From positions 42,602,525 through 42,666,524 of the forward strand of contig OZ022340.1 in NCBI GenBank assembly GCA_963989245.1: a stretch of 64,000 nucleotides of DNA, written 5' to 3'. Made by a program: the position numbers and the translations under genes. This document shows positions 53,870-64,000 of this stretch, one piece after another. Each line of letters opens with the position of its first letter. The first letter of the stretch is position 1. Origin of the DNA: Nansenia antarctica. Lineage: Eukaryota; Chordata; Actinopteri; Argentiniformes; Microstomatidae. The notes beneath the pieces are model-generated. The model ran no database searches. It was not told the DNA's origin and saw only the letters and a program-made list of their open reading frames with translations.

Positions 53870-54196
53870 GTAATTGACAGTTGACAGTTGTAATTGACAC
53901 AGTGAAATGTTTTGGGATCTTGCTCCACACTCAACAACAGCCGACGTCAACAGACAACAATTCAATAATAAGTAATAAATAGTGACGAAAAGTGACAATA
54001 AGTGACAATAGTACTGGTGCAATAATGTCAGTGTGTAATAGATAACTTTTGTCTGATCAAGCATTATGGTGACGGAGTATTTTGGGATTAGAATAAATGT
54101 GTTTATTTTCATATGTACTGGGATACAGGGGAGTGTATGGCAAAGCAATTAAATTCATACTCACAACACGACTTGACTGTTATGTGCCATTCTATC
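53870..54196. other. No gene seen
   Basis: AT-rich 3' flank of the protease gene with short repeats (acagttgtaattgacag at 53864-53898, aagtgacaata at 53990-54009). Confidence 0.45.
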
Positions 54197-54198
54197 TA

Positions 54199-55227
54199 AA
54201 CCCCTCAAAAGAAGTTCGGAAACGCTTTTTTTGTTGATTATTCCTCCCCGTTAATAATACCAATTGGTATTGTATTTTATATCGTTGGAAAGCCTGATTA
54301 GTCACCTTTACAATGAGGTACAACTTGTAAGGATCATGCATTCGTGGAATGAGCAACAGAGCTAAACGTGTGGGTAGCGGCCCAACATTTTTTTGCCAAA
54401 ATCCCCTATATTCTTCTGTTGGTATTCACTCTCGTTTTGAGTTGCTTGGTGGATTGGATGATTGCACTCTCCCACAGTACTAAGGAAAAAACAACACATA
54501 TTGGCAATTTTTACACTTTATTAATTTGACATTGTCAGGGACCTCAGTAGTGTGTGGAAGATCCATACGCAGTCACAACAGCTTGGCACCTCCTCCTCAT
54601 GCTGGTCACCAGCCTGGTCACACACTGCTGTGGGACGGCATTCCATTCCTCAACTAGGATTTGCCGCAAGTCAGCCAACATGGTTGCGTTGGTCTCTCTG
54701 GCACGTACAGCACGCCCAAGCTGATCCCACAAGTGTTCAATTGGGTTGAGGTCTGGACTCACGGCAGGCCATTCCACCCTCTCCACTCCCAAATACTGGA
54801 GGTGCTCTGTGATGATCCTGGCTCTGTGGGGGCGAGCGTTGTCATCATGAAGGATGGAGTTAGGTCCCAGATTCTGGAGATATGGGATTGCCACTGGACC
54901 CAGAATATCATTCCTGTCAATTAGGTGCCATTCAGGTGCCAGTCACACACCTTTGACTGACATACACCTGCCAGCACTTGAAGCTCAAAACGAGAGTGAA
55001 TACCAACAGAAGAATATTGCAGGGGATTTTGGCAAATTTTTTGGGCCTGCTACCCACACGTTTAGCTGTGTTGCTCATTCCACGAATGCATGATCCTTAC
55101 AAGTTGTACCTCATTGTAAAGGTGACTAATCAGGCTTTCCAACAATATAAAATACAATACCAATTGGTATTATTAAAGGGGAGGAATAATCAACAAAAAA
55201 GTGTTTCCGAACTTTTTTTGAGGGGTT
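54199..55227 (-). mobile_element. Tc1/mariner element with ~240-bp inverted repeats
   Basis: TA flanks AACCCCTCAAAAGAAGTTCG on the left (54197-54198) and GAGGGGTT on the right (55228-55229). The left ~240 bp (to ctctcgttttgag at 54441) return almost unchanged in reverse complement at 54986-55227. Between them, on the minus strand, only the C-terminal half of a transposase remains. It is an internal-deletion derivative of a family with unusually long terminal repeats. Confidence 0.92.
54544..54894 (-). pseudogene. Tc1-type transposase, C-terminal 116 residues
   Basis: Minus-strand motifs are DDNARPHRARI (second catalytic Asp), SPDLNPIEHLWDQLG (Glu of DD34E), an arginine-rich end SMRRRCQAVV and stop at 54544-54546. 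The DNA-binding domain and first catalytic Asp have been deleted, so no active enzyme can be made. No stop or frameshift is seen in what remains. Confidence 0.9.
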
Positions 55228-55381
55228 TAGATACTATACTTAGCTTCATAAATAAAATATGTATGGACAAAATAAACAACACCTGTCATGTAAACAACGC
55301 ATATCAACGACCTGGGAATAAAGTGAGAGAAATGTGCTGCTTATAGATCAATGTACAGGGAGTATATCGTTATAGACTGTA

Positions 55382-55477
55382 TACAGTACCAGTCAAAAGT
55401 TTGGACACACTTTCCCATTCAATTGGGAAATGCAAATGGGAAAGCGTGTCCAAACCTTTGACTGGTAGCCTACTGTA
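55382..55477. mobile_element. 96-bp palindromic Tc1/mariner-type MITE
   Basis: tacagtaccagtcaaaagtt, tggacacactttcccatt is followed after a short loop by its near-exact reverse complement ending actggtagcctactgta. Both ends are TA. The whole element is little more than two terminal repeats. Confidence 0.88.
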
Positions 55478-55830
55478 CATATCAGGATAGTTTTGATACA
55501 TCTTCTGATGCACACACTTGAACACATCATCAGTGTTGTATTCTGGAGTCACAGGGTGTTTCGGGTCTCACAACAGACACCCTCATCCAGGCGACCCGAC
55601 AGAGGTTGATCAGACCTCGATTCTCCACCTTTGAAGACAGTGAATGGGGTAATTTTTATTTTATTTTCATTAATACGTTCTTTGGAATTTAAGTAAAACA
55701 TGAATTCATGCTTTGTCACATTTGTCACAAATCAATGTTTGTCACATTAGGTCGCACCTAATGTGTCCAAAAAGACACTTGACGGAACATTCTTTCGGGA
55801 TTTTGTTTCTTCCTGTTCGAAATGTTGTTT
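55478..55830. other. Exon-like open segment of unknown origin
   Basis: Near 55565-55652 one frame reads GLTTDTLIQATRQRLIRPRF then STFEDSEW before ggtaatttt. It could be a coding exon or transposon debris; I do not recognise the protein. Confidence 0.3.
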
Positions 55831-58012
55831 GATTGATTGATTGATTGAAAACTTTATTAGAATGTTTGCAGAAGTAGGTACATGAAAGTACATATTACAT
55901 ACAAGGTCAAACTAAGAGGATAAAAACCCAAGAAAGCCACTGGCTTATTTCAATTGGGGTCCTTGATTTTCAATTCATCGTTACATGTAAGACAGACATA
56001 AGAAAAGAACTAGTACTATCTACATGATAATACAGACAAATAACTATTACTATCTACAAGATAAACGTACATCCATCATGGGAAGAACAATACAACAAAA
56101 CATAAGGTATGTACAGCGGGTAGGACAGGTGGGGACATACACCACAGGTGGGGGCGGGGGACAAAACACAAAGTATGTACAGTGGGTAGTTCAGGTCTTT
56201 TAATCTGATTTTTGTTTTAGAGGGTCCAGTTACGGATTGCAGCCTCCTGTAAATGTTTTTTGAGAGTGGTTTTGAAGGTGGGCAGTGTTTTGCACTCCTT
56301 TAAGATTATAGGAAGGGCGTTCCACATCTTTACTGCATAGTTTGCAAACGAGTTTAAACCCTTGTTTGTGGTGCAACGCGGTTGAACGTGGTTCGTGGAG
56401 CTTCCTCTGGTGTTGTAAGTGTGGACGTTGTTCACTTTTTGGAAGTATGTTGACAGGTACTTGGGTGTCTTTGTGGTGTAGCGTATCTTGAAGACTAGGC
56501 CCAGTGCAAGCTGCTGCACTCTGTCAACTACTCGTAGCCAATCAAGGCTCAAAAAATGAGTAGCGGTTAGATGTGTCCTAGGGTTGAGGCCTAGCAGAAG
56601 CCTAACCAGTTTATTTTGGGCTGTCTGGAGTCTTGTTTTATGGGCCTTTGTGGTTCTATAGTACCATGATGTTACGGCATAGTCGAAGTGACATTGAATG
56701 AGAGCTCCTGATAGGGTCCTCAGTGTGTTTTTACTGACAAGTGAGGATATCCTGTACAAGAATCTAGTTTTATGGTTCACTTTTTTGATTACTTTTGCTG
56801 CCATTTTATCTCCGGAAAGATTTGCCTCTAAGATGGAGCCCAGGTATGTAATATCCTCTTTTCTTGTGATATTAATGTTACCCACTTTTATTTTAAAATG
56901 TTCAGCCTTTCTGAGTTTAGATGGGGATCCGTATAGGATGGTTTCAGTTTTACCTAGGTGTATTGATAGTTTATTGTCAGCTAGCCAGATGCAGATTCTA
57001 CTCAGTTCAGTGCTTAGCGCTTTTTCCACCTGCAATATGTCCCTGTCAGAGACCAGCAGAGCCGAGTCATCCGCGAACAGGAACAAATTGCAATTACATG
57101 CTGATGACATGTCATTCACATATATTAGGAACAGTAAAGGTCCCAATATGCTTCCTTGTGGAACGCCGCAGGTCACTGGGAGGGGGGGGGACAGTGTTCC
57201 GTTCACACTAACCACCTGTTCCCTCCCCTCTAAGTAGGATTGCATCCAGCTCACCGATGTTCTATCGAACCCAATTGCTTTCAGTTTATCTAACAATATG
57301 TGGTGATCTACTGTGTCGAAGGCCTTCTGGAGGTCCAGCATGACCATGCCGCAGTACTTGCCCGAGTCCACCTCATGGTTGATGTGGTCGTTCAAATAGA
57401 GAAGGCATGTGTCAGTGGAATGGGATGTTCTGAATCCTGATTGAAATTCATACATCAGCTTTTTTTCGGTAAGGTACCTATCGACCTGTTCATAAACTAT
57501 TTTTTCCATAAGTTTCGAGATGGAATTAAGAATAGAAACAGGTCGGTAGTTGCCTGGGTCTAATTTGCTTCCTTTTTTATACAGTGGGGTTACCCTTGCT
57601 ATTTTAAAGTCAAGGGGGACGTGTCCCTGTTTGATGGAGAGGTTTATTATGTGGGTGATGATTGGGGTAATGGAGGCAGCTGAGTCTTTTAGAAATCTGG
57701 CTGGAATATTGTCATGGCCCGTGGCCTTTTCTGAGTGTAGAGCGCCTAGCTTTTTAAACACCTCATCGTTTGACACCATGGAGAGTTTAAAATCATCATT
57801 GCGTACACCCAGTTTATTGTAGAACCCACGGATGTGCTCTACACCATAACGCCCTGAGTGGGGTGGTAGATTGTTAACTAATTTAGTGGCTATGGTTGTA
57901 AAGAAAGTGTTTAAGCACTTAGCCACATCCAGCTTGTCTGTAAGGAGAGAATCACCAGATTTTATGCTGATTGTCTTGTGTAAGATATTGACAGATACAC
58001 TACATTTTCTTC
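55829..58012 (-). mobile_element. Jockey-superfamily LINE, 5' truncated
   Basis: The minus-strand 3' end has a (TCAA)n tail, seen as tgattgattgattgattg at 55831-55848. A ~370-bp 3' UTR precedes the RT-encoding ORF. The open frame continues upstream of the first Met to about 58012, where similarity ends. The endonuclease is absent. Confidence 0.88.
56217..57926 (-). CDS. LINE reverse transcriptase, uninterrupted (569+ codons)
   Basis: From Met at 57926 the frame encodes GALHSEKATGHDNIPARFLK, YRPVSILNSISKLMEKIVYE, MLDLQKAFDTVDH, CGVPQGSILGPLLFLIYVND and the catalytic FADDSALLV (near 57070). The C-terminus holds NTRGSSTN, VKMWNALP and ends AIRNWTL at the stop 56217-56219. The same frame is open for about 28 more codons upstream (GDSLLTDKLDV). 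No stop or frameshift indicates a recent insertion. Lacking an endonuclease, it is dead on arrival by 5' truncation. Confidence 0.88.
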   Translation of the reverse strand: MAKCLNTFFTTIATKLVNNLPPHSGRYGVEHIRGFYNKLGVRNDDFKLSMVSNDEVFKKLGALHSEKATGHDNIPARFLKDSAASITPIITHIINLSIKQGHVPLDFKIARVTPLYKKGSKLDPGNYRPVSILNSISKLMEKIVYEQVDRYLTEKKLMYEFQSGFRTSHSTDTCLLYLNDHINHEVDSGKYCGMVMLDLQKAFDTVDHHILLDKLKAIGFDRTSVSWMQSYLEGREQVVSVNGTLSPPLPVTCGVPQGSILGPLLFLIYVNDMSSACNCNLFLFADDSALLVSDRDILQVEKALSTELSRICIWLADNKLSIHLGKTETILYGSPSKLRKAEHFKIKVGNINITRKEDITYLGSILEANLSGDKMAAKVIKKVNHKTRFLYRISSLVSKNTLRTLSGALIQCHFDYAVTSWYYRTTKAHKTRLQTAQNKLVRLLLGLNPRTHLTATHFLSLDWLRVVDRVQQLALGLVFKIRYTTKTPKYLSTYFQKVNNVHTYNTRGSSTNHVQPRCTTNKGLNSFANYAVKMWNALPIILKECKTLPTFKTTLKKHLQEAAIRNWTL

Positions 58013-58116
58013 TGCTGAAAACGTATGTATATTGGAGGAATATACGTAATGTGGAGAAAAGTATACTGCTTTAGCAGTTTTAACCAGTGAAGTAGTTTAC
58101 CGCGCTGGAGTTACAG

Positions 58117-58600
58117 CAGGGCTCTCAAGTCTCACGCATTGGGCGTGAGACACACGCATTTCAACCCGCTCACACGCTCACACGCCACACCTTGTATTTC
58201 TCTTGCAGAGAAATTACCAGGGGCGCCCACCAAGTTGCGCCGCTATTTTTAAAAATAGAACAGGTAGAGAATCAAGTGAGTTCCCTCTGGTTTCCCTAGA
58301 GTTCAGAAGGCCACGCACCAGCTAATCAAATAAAAAAATATAGCTACCGAACAGCCAATCAGAAAATAATAGCATTGCTGTATCTGGGTAACATTTTGAT
58401 ATTCCCGCTACAACAAACAACGTTCTGATTCCAACGACACGGGCTGACTGGAGCTATTGATTCAGATGCTCGCTACACAGAAGAGGACAGATAATTTGAA
58501 TTGATCATCATTCACATCTCGAAGTGGCTACAGACTGGTCGACGTGGGAGAAGACCATATCCTAATGAGTACAGTAAGTCATCTCATCATTGATTTCCGT
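58117..58600 (+). mobile_element. hAT 5' end fragment (CAGGGCTCTCAAG end)
   Basis: CAGGGCTCTCAAGTCTCACG at 58117, followed by cattgggcgtgagacacacg, is a hAT terminus that I recognise from fish genomes. The same 25 bp appear inverted inside another hAT at 40636-40660. A donor-like acagtaagtc at 58570-58579 may end a leader exon. The 3' terminus and transposase are not in the window. Confidence 0.65.
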
Positions 58601-58654
58601 TGCTGGGGAATATATGTGTCCAGGCAGTATGGTATGTTAGCTAACAGTTTGTCC

Positions 58655-59710
58655 AGAGTATGTGTGTAGCCGTACAGGTTATACTAGGACCCTTGAGTAC
58701 ACAGCAAGAGGAGGCGATATATATTTCAACAATAAGTTTATTAACAATTTATTTAAAAGCACATGCACCAGGATCAGGATGAGTAATATCAAACGTATAA
58801 AATCAATCTCTAAGGCAGAGTGGTCAGGCGGCACTAGTCACAGCTACCATACTTTGGTGGGACAACAATAAGCTAGGCCCAGTTGGGCTCCCCCTGGTGG
58901 AGAGTCCGAATAGTACTGCTTTAAATGCACACGGCACGCAATAAACAACCACACTGTATCACTGTAAACCCACTGCCAAAAATCGTACCACTGCAACTAC
59001 ACTGCAACCATAGCACTGCAAAATCAAGTATGGGGTAGGCTATACCCAATAAGGCACGCGAAAAACTACACACTGCAGCTGGCTCTACTGGTCCTGAAAC
59101 TACACTATTATCTACAAGCGGGCAGCCGAGACTATGCTTCGAACCGCAAATACTATTACAGCTAAAAAAACTACTGAACCTGGTGGTGAGGAGAGTTTAA
59201 AAGGATAACGCCGCCCTCTCAAGGCCCAACCCACAGTCTCGTCCAATCGGGGGAAGAGTGAGAGGGAATCCCAGGACGTCAGTATTAGTCGCTCAGTCCT
59301 GGGGACTCTCAGGGGAAGTCCAGGGGGCGGGGCGTTCGTGATAGGCGTCGGCCGATAGATGTTTGGTCGTTCCGAAATTCTCAATCGTCGCTCGGTGTTC
59401 GGCGATGGTTGGCTGGTCCGGTGTGCTGCGAGTAAGGGGAGGGGGAGGCAGAATCAGCCGCCAGACACATGTACTAAACAGACAAACACTGGCGTTGCTC
59501 AAACCACCCACAAGCAATGGTTGTCAGACTTCCCTTTGCTGTGATGATTTGAGGGCGTTGTATGTTTAGTCTCTCGCCGATCTCCACACTGCCTGGTCGG
59601 CTGGTCCAGTCCGGTGCGCGCTATAGTTCAGGAGGGGGAAGGATAAAATCAGTCGCCAGACACACACAAAAGGGAAAACCTGTGTTGCTCAACTCAGTGG
59701 CGCCGGCAGG
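58655..59710 (-). other. LTR-like unit with an internal ~180-bp duplication
   Basis: On the minus strand the left border reads ...CCTGTACGGCTACACA with AATAAA signals at 58730-58760, compatible with an LTR 3' end. No partner LTR or coding region follows. Two diverged copies of ggctggtccggtgtgctgcg, ggagggggagg, aatcagccgccagacaca occur near 59395-59510 and 59577-59695. Function is unknown. Confidence 0.35.
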
Positions 59711-59909
59711 ATTCGATTTCATAGTACGCACAGAAACGTAAAAAACTTTGCAGAAATAGCGCAGACTAGCCTACAATATACATAGGTTGGATGATTGTAT
59801 CACCTATTCATAGTTTTCAGTCACGTGACTGGCACAGAGCCCTGGCGGCCAAAACATAGTGGAAACTCCGTAGAACTGCAGCACTGACCTGTCATTTCCC
59901 ACCTGTTTC

Positions 59910-60165
59910 AAGCAACAATTATTTAGATCACCTCTCAAAAGAAGAAAAACAAAGATATGTGAACAAACTACACATTTTGGGCACTTGCGATCCATATAGA
60001 GCACCCGCCGCAGTATTTCAATCACTAAAAACAGCGAAGTCGGTGCCAGAGCTGCAGTTCGGTGATGTCTACATACAGTATATCTGGTGGAGAATCCTTC
60101 CCCTCACACTGCCGCCAGGATGAAAGCGTACAAAAGTACAGACAGTTATCTGTTTGCAAGATTTG
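59910..60165 (+). pseudogene. Fragment of a repeat-associated fish ORF
   Basis: One frame reads HLSKEEKQRYVNKLHILGTC, DPYRAPAAVFQSL, QFGDVYIYLVENPSPHT and, after a break, MKAYKSTDSYLFARF. This resembles the start of multicopy fish proteins that carry a YqaJ-type nuclease domain and are usually transposon-borne. Only the N-terminal part is present, and a LINE follows directly. The recall is uncertain. Confidence 0.45.
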
Positions 60166-60169
60166 CAGT

Positions 60170-60942
60170 TTGCAGTTATCTGTAGACCTCTGCAGCTCAT
60201 CCAGAATGCTGCTGCCCGGCTGGTATTCAACCTCCCCAAATACTTGCATGTCACCCCTCTCCTTCGCACCCTGCACTGGCTCCCGATAGCAGCTCGCATC
60301 AGATTCAAGACCCTGGTGCTTGCATACCAGGCAGCTAAAGGGACAGCCCCTGCCTACCTGAAGGAAATGGTAACCCCCCAAACCCCTGCCCGCTCACTCC
60401 GCTCCTCCACCTCGGCTGGCCGACTGGCCCCACCTCCTCTACACAGCAGTTGGGCTGCCCGATCACGTCTCTTCACAACACTGGCTCCCCGCTGGTGGAA
60501 TGAGCTCCCCACGGCTGTCAGAACGGCAGAGTCACTACCCATCTTCCGTCGTAGACTGAAGACCCATCTCTTCAGGTTACATCTTAACTGCTCCTCCTGA
60601 GACATCTTCTGACCCTCACCACTACGTCTCCTAAAGACACCCGCTTTCCCCTCTACTGTGTCCCTAAGAACTTCTATTGCCCCCCTTGTACTGTTTCTCA
60701 GTTTCTCCAGTAATATAAAAAAATAAAAATAAATAAAAAAGTTTTAGTAGAAGGCGATAATAGGGAGAAGGTTTTTCCTTCTATCAGTGGCCCCGGGCCC
60801 GAGCTAGAGTACTCTTCCTGCAACGAATGGTGGACTGCTGATTCACATGCTTAGTATTCAAATGTATTGATTGTAAGTCGCTTTGGAATAAGGCGTCTGC
60901 TAAATGCCAAAAATGTAAATGTAAATGTAAATGTCTGAGATA
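60170..60942 (+). mobile_element. L2-type LINE 3' part, plus strand
   Basis: From 60190 the frame reads LQLIQNAAARLVFNLPKYLH, TPLLRTLHWLPIAARIRFKT, WWNELPTAVR and ends LNCSS at TGA 60598-60600. The 3' end carries gtaagtcgctttggaataag, gcgtctgctaaatgcc and a tail of (aaatgt)n, the L2 tail shared with many fish SINEs. It is 5' truncated near 60170. Confidence 0.9.
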
Positions 60943-61094
60943 CAGCTCCCATGCCACTCTCAACATCAAGGCAAACCTCATGTGCGTACCATCCATTGGC
61001 TCAATGGACAGTATAACATCACGTCCCGTGTTTCATGATTCTGAGTATCTGGACTCGTCCAGTGACCGCTGTGAAAGGACAGCTGACAACATAG

Positions 61095-63568
61095 GAAAGT
61101 CTGTGTGACGGCTTGGAGAGACAGCTGACTGGAGGGAATAGACCCCACTGGGGCTGTCATGGGCTAGCTACCCATGGCGGCAGTCTCCGACGCTGTTTCA
61201 GTTTGTTGAAGACACCCGCCAAATGCTACAGAAAGTCAACAAAGAAACATCCCCTAGAGCCTGCGAGAGCGGGGGCGCAAGATGGCTCAACGATTGACAA
61301 CACGGCTACAGACCCAGGAACGGACACGACTACGAGCACGAACACGGCACACGAGACAACCGCAGCAGCAGCAGGACACTCACTTCAGGTGTGCACCTGT
61401 GGTTGGGAAAAAATGACATCAGCCAGGGGGTTGAAGATCCACCAAGGAAAGAAAGGGTGCTTGAGAAAGCAGAGACAAGGGCCTCGCATTGACCAGTACT
61501 TCTTACGAAGCAACCAGTCAAATCAGTCGATTGAAGCACAGCGACGGGACAAAAACCAAAGTTCGCAGAGCATCATCACCCCTGTCACTGAGGAGGATAA
61601 TACAAGCACAGAAATGCCGGTGGAGGAACCTACCCAACCAAAGAGACCTCCCAAGGAGGAAAAGATCAAAGGGCACAGACTGAGTGTGAAGTGGCCCAAA
61701 GCTGTTGAAAAGAGAGAGTGGGAAACAGTCAACAACGACCTGATAAAAATCCTGGAGCAACAAGTGGGCACAGCAGAGAGAAAGCTTGACCGGATCGGCG
61801 ATATCATCTACCACTACGGAGAAGAGCACTTTGGAGTGAACATTAGGAGAAGTGACAAAGCAACACCAGCGCCAGCCAAATCCAGGAGGCAGCAAGAGAT
61901 CGAAAGACTGGTCAGAGAGAGAAGGCAGCTGAGAAAGCAGTGGAAGAAGGCCTCTGATGCAGAGAGAGAAGGTCTCATGCTACTCCAGGGGGACATCAAA
62001 TGCCGGTTGGCAACCTTGCGAAGAGCGGAGAACTTGAGGAAACTTCGCAAGAGGAAGGAACACACAAGAACACGGTTTTATAAAAACCCCTTCAAGTTCG
62101 TCAAAGATCTCTTCGTTAAGGAAAAAAGCGGAATCCTGAAAACTCCAAAGCAGGAACTTGAAGAACATCTGGAAAAGGTCCACCAGGACACGAAAAGGCA
62201 CGAACAGCTAGTCATCCCACATGACATCCCACCTATTCAACCTCCTGATGTCAACCTGGAGACTGGCCCTCCAAATTGGAAGGAAGTAGAGAATACAGTA
62301 CGGCGCGCAAGATCAGCATCAGCCCCTGGGCCGAATGGAGTACCGTATAAGCTCTACAAGAACGCACCAGATGTTCTATGCTATATTTGGAGGCTCATGA
62401 GGATAGTGTGGCAGAAGGGAATAATACCTAAGGCGTGGCGAAGGGCGGGAGGTGTGCTAATTCCCAAGGAGAAGGATGCGACAGACATCAGTCAATTCCG
62501 GCCAATCTGCCTTCTCAACGTTGAAGGGAAAATCTTTTTCAGCGTAATAGCACAGAGGCTGTCCACCTACCTGGTGAAGAACAAGTACGTCGATACATCC
62601 GTACAGAAGGCCGGCATTCCTGGGTTCTCTGGTTGCTTGGAGCATACCAGTATGATCTGGCACCAGATCCAAGCAGCAAAGAAGGACAAAAGAGACCTCC
62701 ATGTCATCTTCCTTGACCTGGCCAATGCCTTTGGCTCAGTTCCCCATAACCTCCTCTGGGAATCCTTCGACTTTTTCCACGTTCCATCATCCATCACAAC
62801 CCTAGTAAAAGCCTACTTCGAAGACCTGCAACTGTGCTTCACAACAGCCGACTTCACAACATCATGGCAGCGCATAGACGTAGGCATCATTGCAGGCTGT
62901 ACAATCTCACCGCTAGCCTTCACAATGGCCATGAAGGTCATCATCAGGGCCTCAAGATGGGTGGTCGGGGGTGAGCGAACTAAGAACGGAATCCGCCTTC
63001 CACCTATCCGAGCATACATGGATGACATGACCACTCTGACCACTACTGCAGCATGCACCAGGCGGCTACTTGGAAAACTGCAGGAGAACATCAAGTGGGC
63101 CCGGATGAAAATCAAGCCGAGCATGTCACGAAGCATCTCTATAGTCAAGGGAGAGCTTAAAAACGTGAAGTTCTGTATTGGGGACGACCCAATACCAACA
63201 GTGTTAGAGCAACCTGTAAAAAGCCTGGGTAGATGGTACAACGCAAGCCTCAGGGACAAAGACCAAGTGCAGCAGCTAAGGCAGGACATCACCAACAGTC
63301 TGGAAAACATCAACAAGACCCTACTGCCAGGGAAGCTCAAGCTCTGGTGCCTGCAATGTGGACTTCTCCCTCGGGTAATGTGGCCACTCACTATCTACGA
63401 GGTCCCAATAACAACTGGGGAGAAGATGGAGCGAACCATAACTTCATATGTGAAGAAATGGCTCGGTGTCCCACGCTGTCTGACCAACATCGGCCTCTAT
63501 GGAAAAGGGGTCCTTGAACTACCCATCACGAGCCTCACCGAAAAGTACAAGTGCTCTAAAGTAAGACT
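61095..63568 (+). mobile_element. R2-like LINE (zinc finger plus RT), open frame
   Basis: One frame is open from 61095 to the window end. At 61389-61472 it encodes VCTCGWEKMTSARGLKIHQG KKGC, a C2HC-type finger like the N-terminus of R2/NeSL/HERO-type LINEs. A charged basic region follows. RT begins near 62280: RARSASAPGPNGVPYKLYK, FRPICLLNVEGKIFFSV, FLDLANAFGSVPHNLL, GCTISPLAFTMAM and the catalytic AYMDDMTTL (near 63010). The thumb segment ends WLGVPRCLTNIGLYGKG. The restriction-like endonuclease expected downstream is missing because another LINE tail begins at 63569. The first in-frame Met (61413) is inside the finger, so the true 5' end is lost or upstream. Encoded proteins of this class nick a target and prime cDNA there. 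Confidence 0.82.
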
Positions 63569-64000
63569 CCAGATTCAGATTCAGATTCAGATTCAGATTC
63601 AGATAACGTTTATTGCCATTATGCTTGACACATATAGGAATTTGCTTTGGCATTACAGAAGGTGCATTTATGCTTTTTCACATATATATGAACAAAACAA
63701 GTACAATACAAATGCAAAAACAGGCAAAAACAGGACAACACAGGACAGACAGTGCATGGATAGTGCTGTGAATAAAGTGCAGTGCAGAGTTATACAAGGT
63801 CTAGTGCATGTTCAGTCCTGGGCAGACTTGGAGGCGGGGGGGAGGGGGAAGCCAGAGTCATTTAGCAGCCTGGCGGCTGAGGGGAAGAAACTGAGCCTGT
63901 GGCGGGCCTTCAGTGCCTTAGGCAGCCGCAACCTTCTTCCAGAGGGAAGCAGGGTGAGGAGGCCATGGCCGGGGTGGAAGGGGTCGGCCATGATCTTTCT
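63569..64000 (-). mobile_element. LINE 3' end, minus strand, running out of the window
   Basis: The tail is (ATTCAG)n, plus-strand view from 63571 to 63602. On the minus strand the window end reads KIMADPFHPGHGLLTLLPSG, RRLRLPKAL then RLSFFPSAARLLN and a stop near 63805. This is the conserved C-terminus of a Jockey/CR1-type fish LINE. It interrupts the R2-like element and continues beyond 64000. Confidence 0.82.

Overview
This is a repeat-rich piece of a teleost (ray-finned fish) chromosome. The evidence is a fish prostasin-type serine protease gene with introns, dense (CA)n and minisatellite tracts, and a mix of L1, L2, CR1/Jockey-like and R2-like LINEs, hAT and Tc1/mariner DNA transposons and Ty3/gypsy elements that is typical of fish. 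No bacterial operons, rRNA genes or CRISPR arrays are present.

The only convincing host gene is on the + strand at 36654-53695. It is a six-exon trypsin-like protease of 329 residues with a signal peptide, an IVGG activation site, a complete His/Asp/Ser triad, an Asp specificity residue and a hydrophobic (GPI-type) tail. Exon 2 is only 21 nt. Intron 3 (about 9.7 kb) holds a nearly intact Ty3/gypsy gag-pol in the sense orientation. A TATA box lies 66-73 nt before the ATG and AATAAA lies about 140 nt after the stop.

Layout: 0-5 kb, an L1 ORF2, a 41-bp satellite and a minus-strand LINE RT. 5-9.5 kb, a hAT element with perfect 8-bp target duplications, then a gypsy relic in which gag is joined to integrase across telomere-like DNA. 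9.4-16.4 kb, a perfect palindrome and two minus-strand L2 LINEs, one almost full length. 16.4-21 kb, two minisatellites, an inverted-repeat element with a nested MITE, and a second copy of the hAT. 21.2-22.8 kb, another hAT holding a 410-bp miniature LTR element whose LTRs carry tRNA-like Pol III boxes. 24-29 kb, a Tc1 element, a degenerate inverted-repeat unit and L2 debris. 28.5-32.8 kb, an IS630/Tc1-like transposon split by a minus-strand LINE. 33.1-35.4 kb, a 31-bp minisatellite invaded by another LINE. 36-53.7 kb, the protease gene with its TE-filled introns. 54-64 kb, Tc1 elements, a palindromic MITE, three more LINEs and an R2-like LINE whose reading frame is open to the window end.

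Apart from the protease, almost everything is mobile DNA in different stages of decay, with at least six clear cases of one element inserted in another. The strongest candidate for something undescribed is the tRNA-box miniature LTR element at 21640-22049. All calls come from reading the sequence and recalling families; no search was run.
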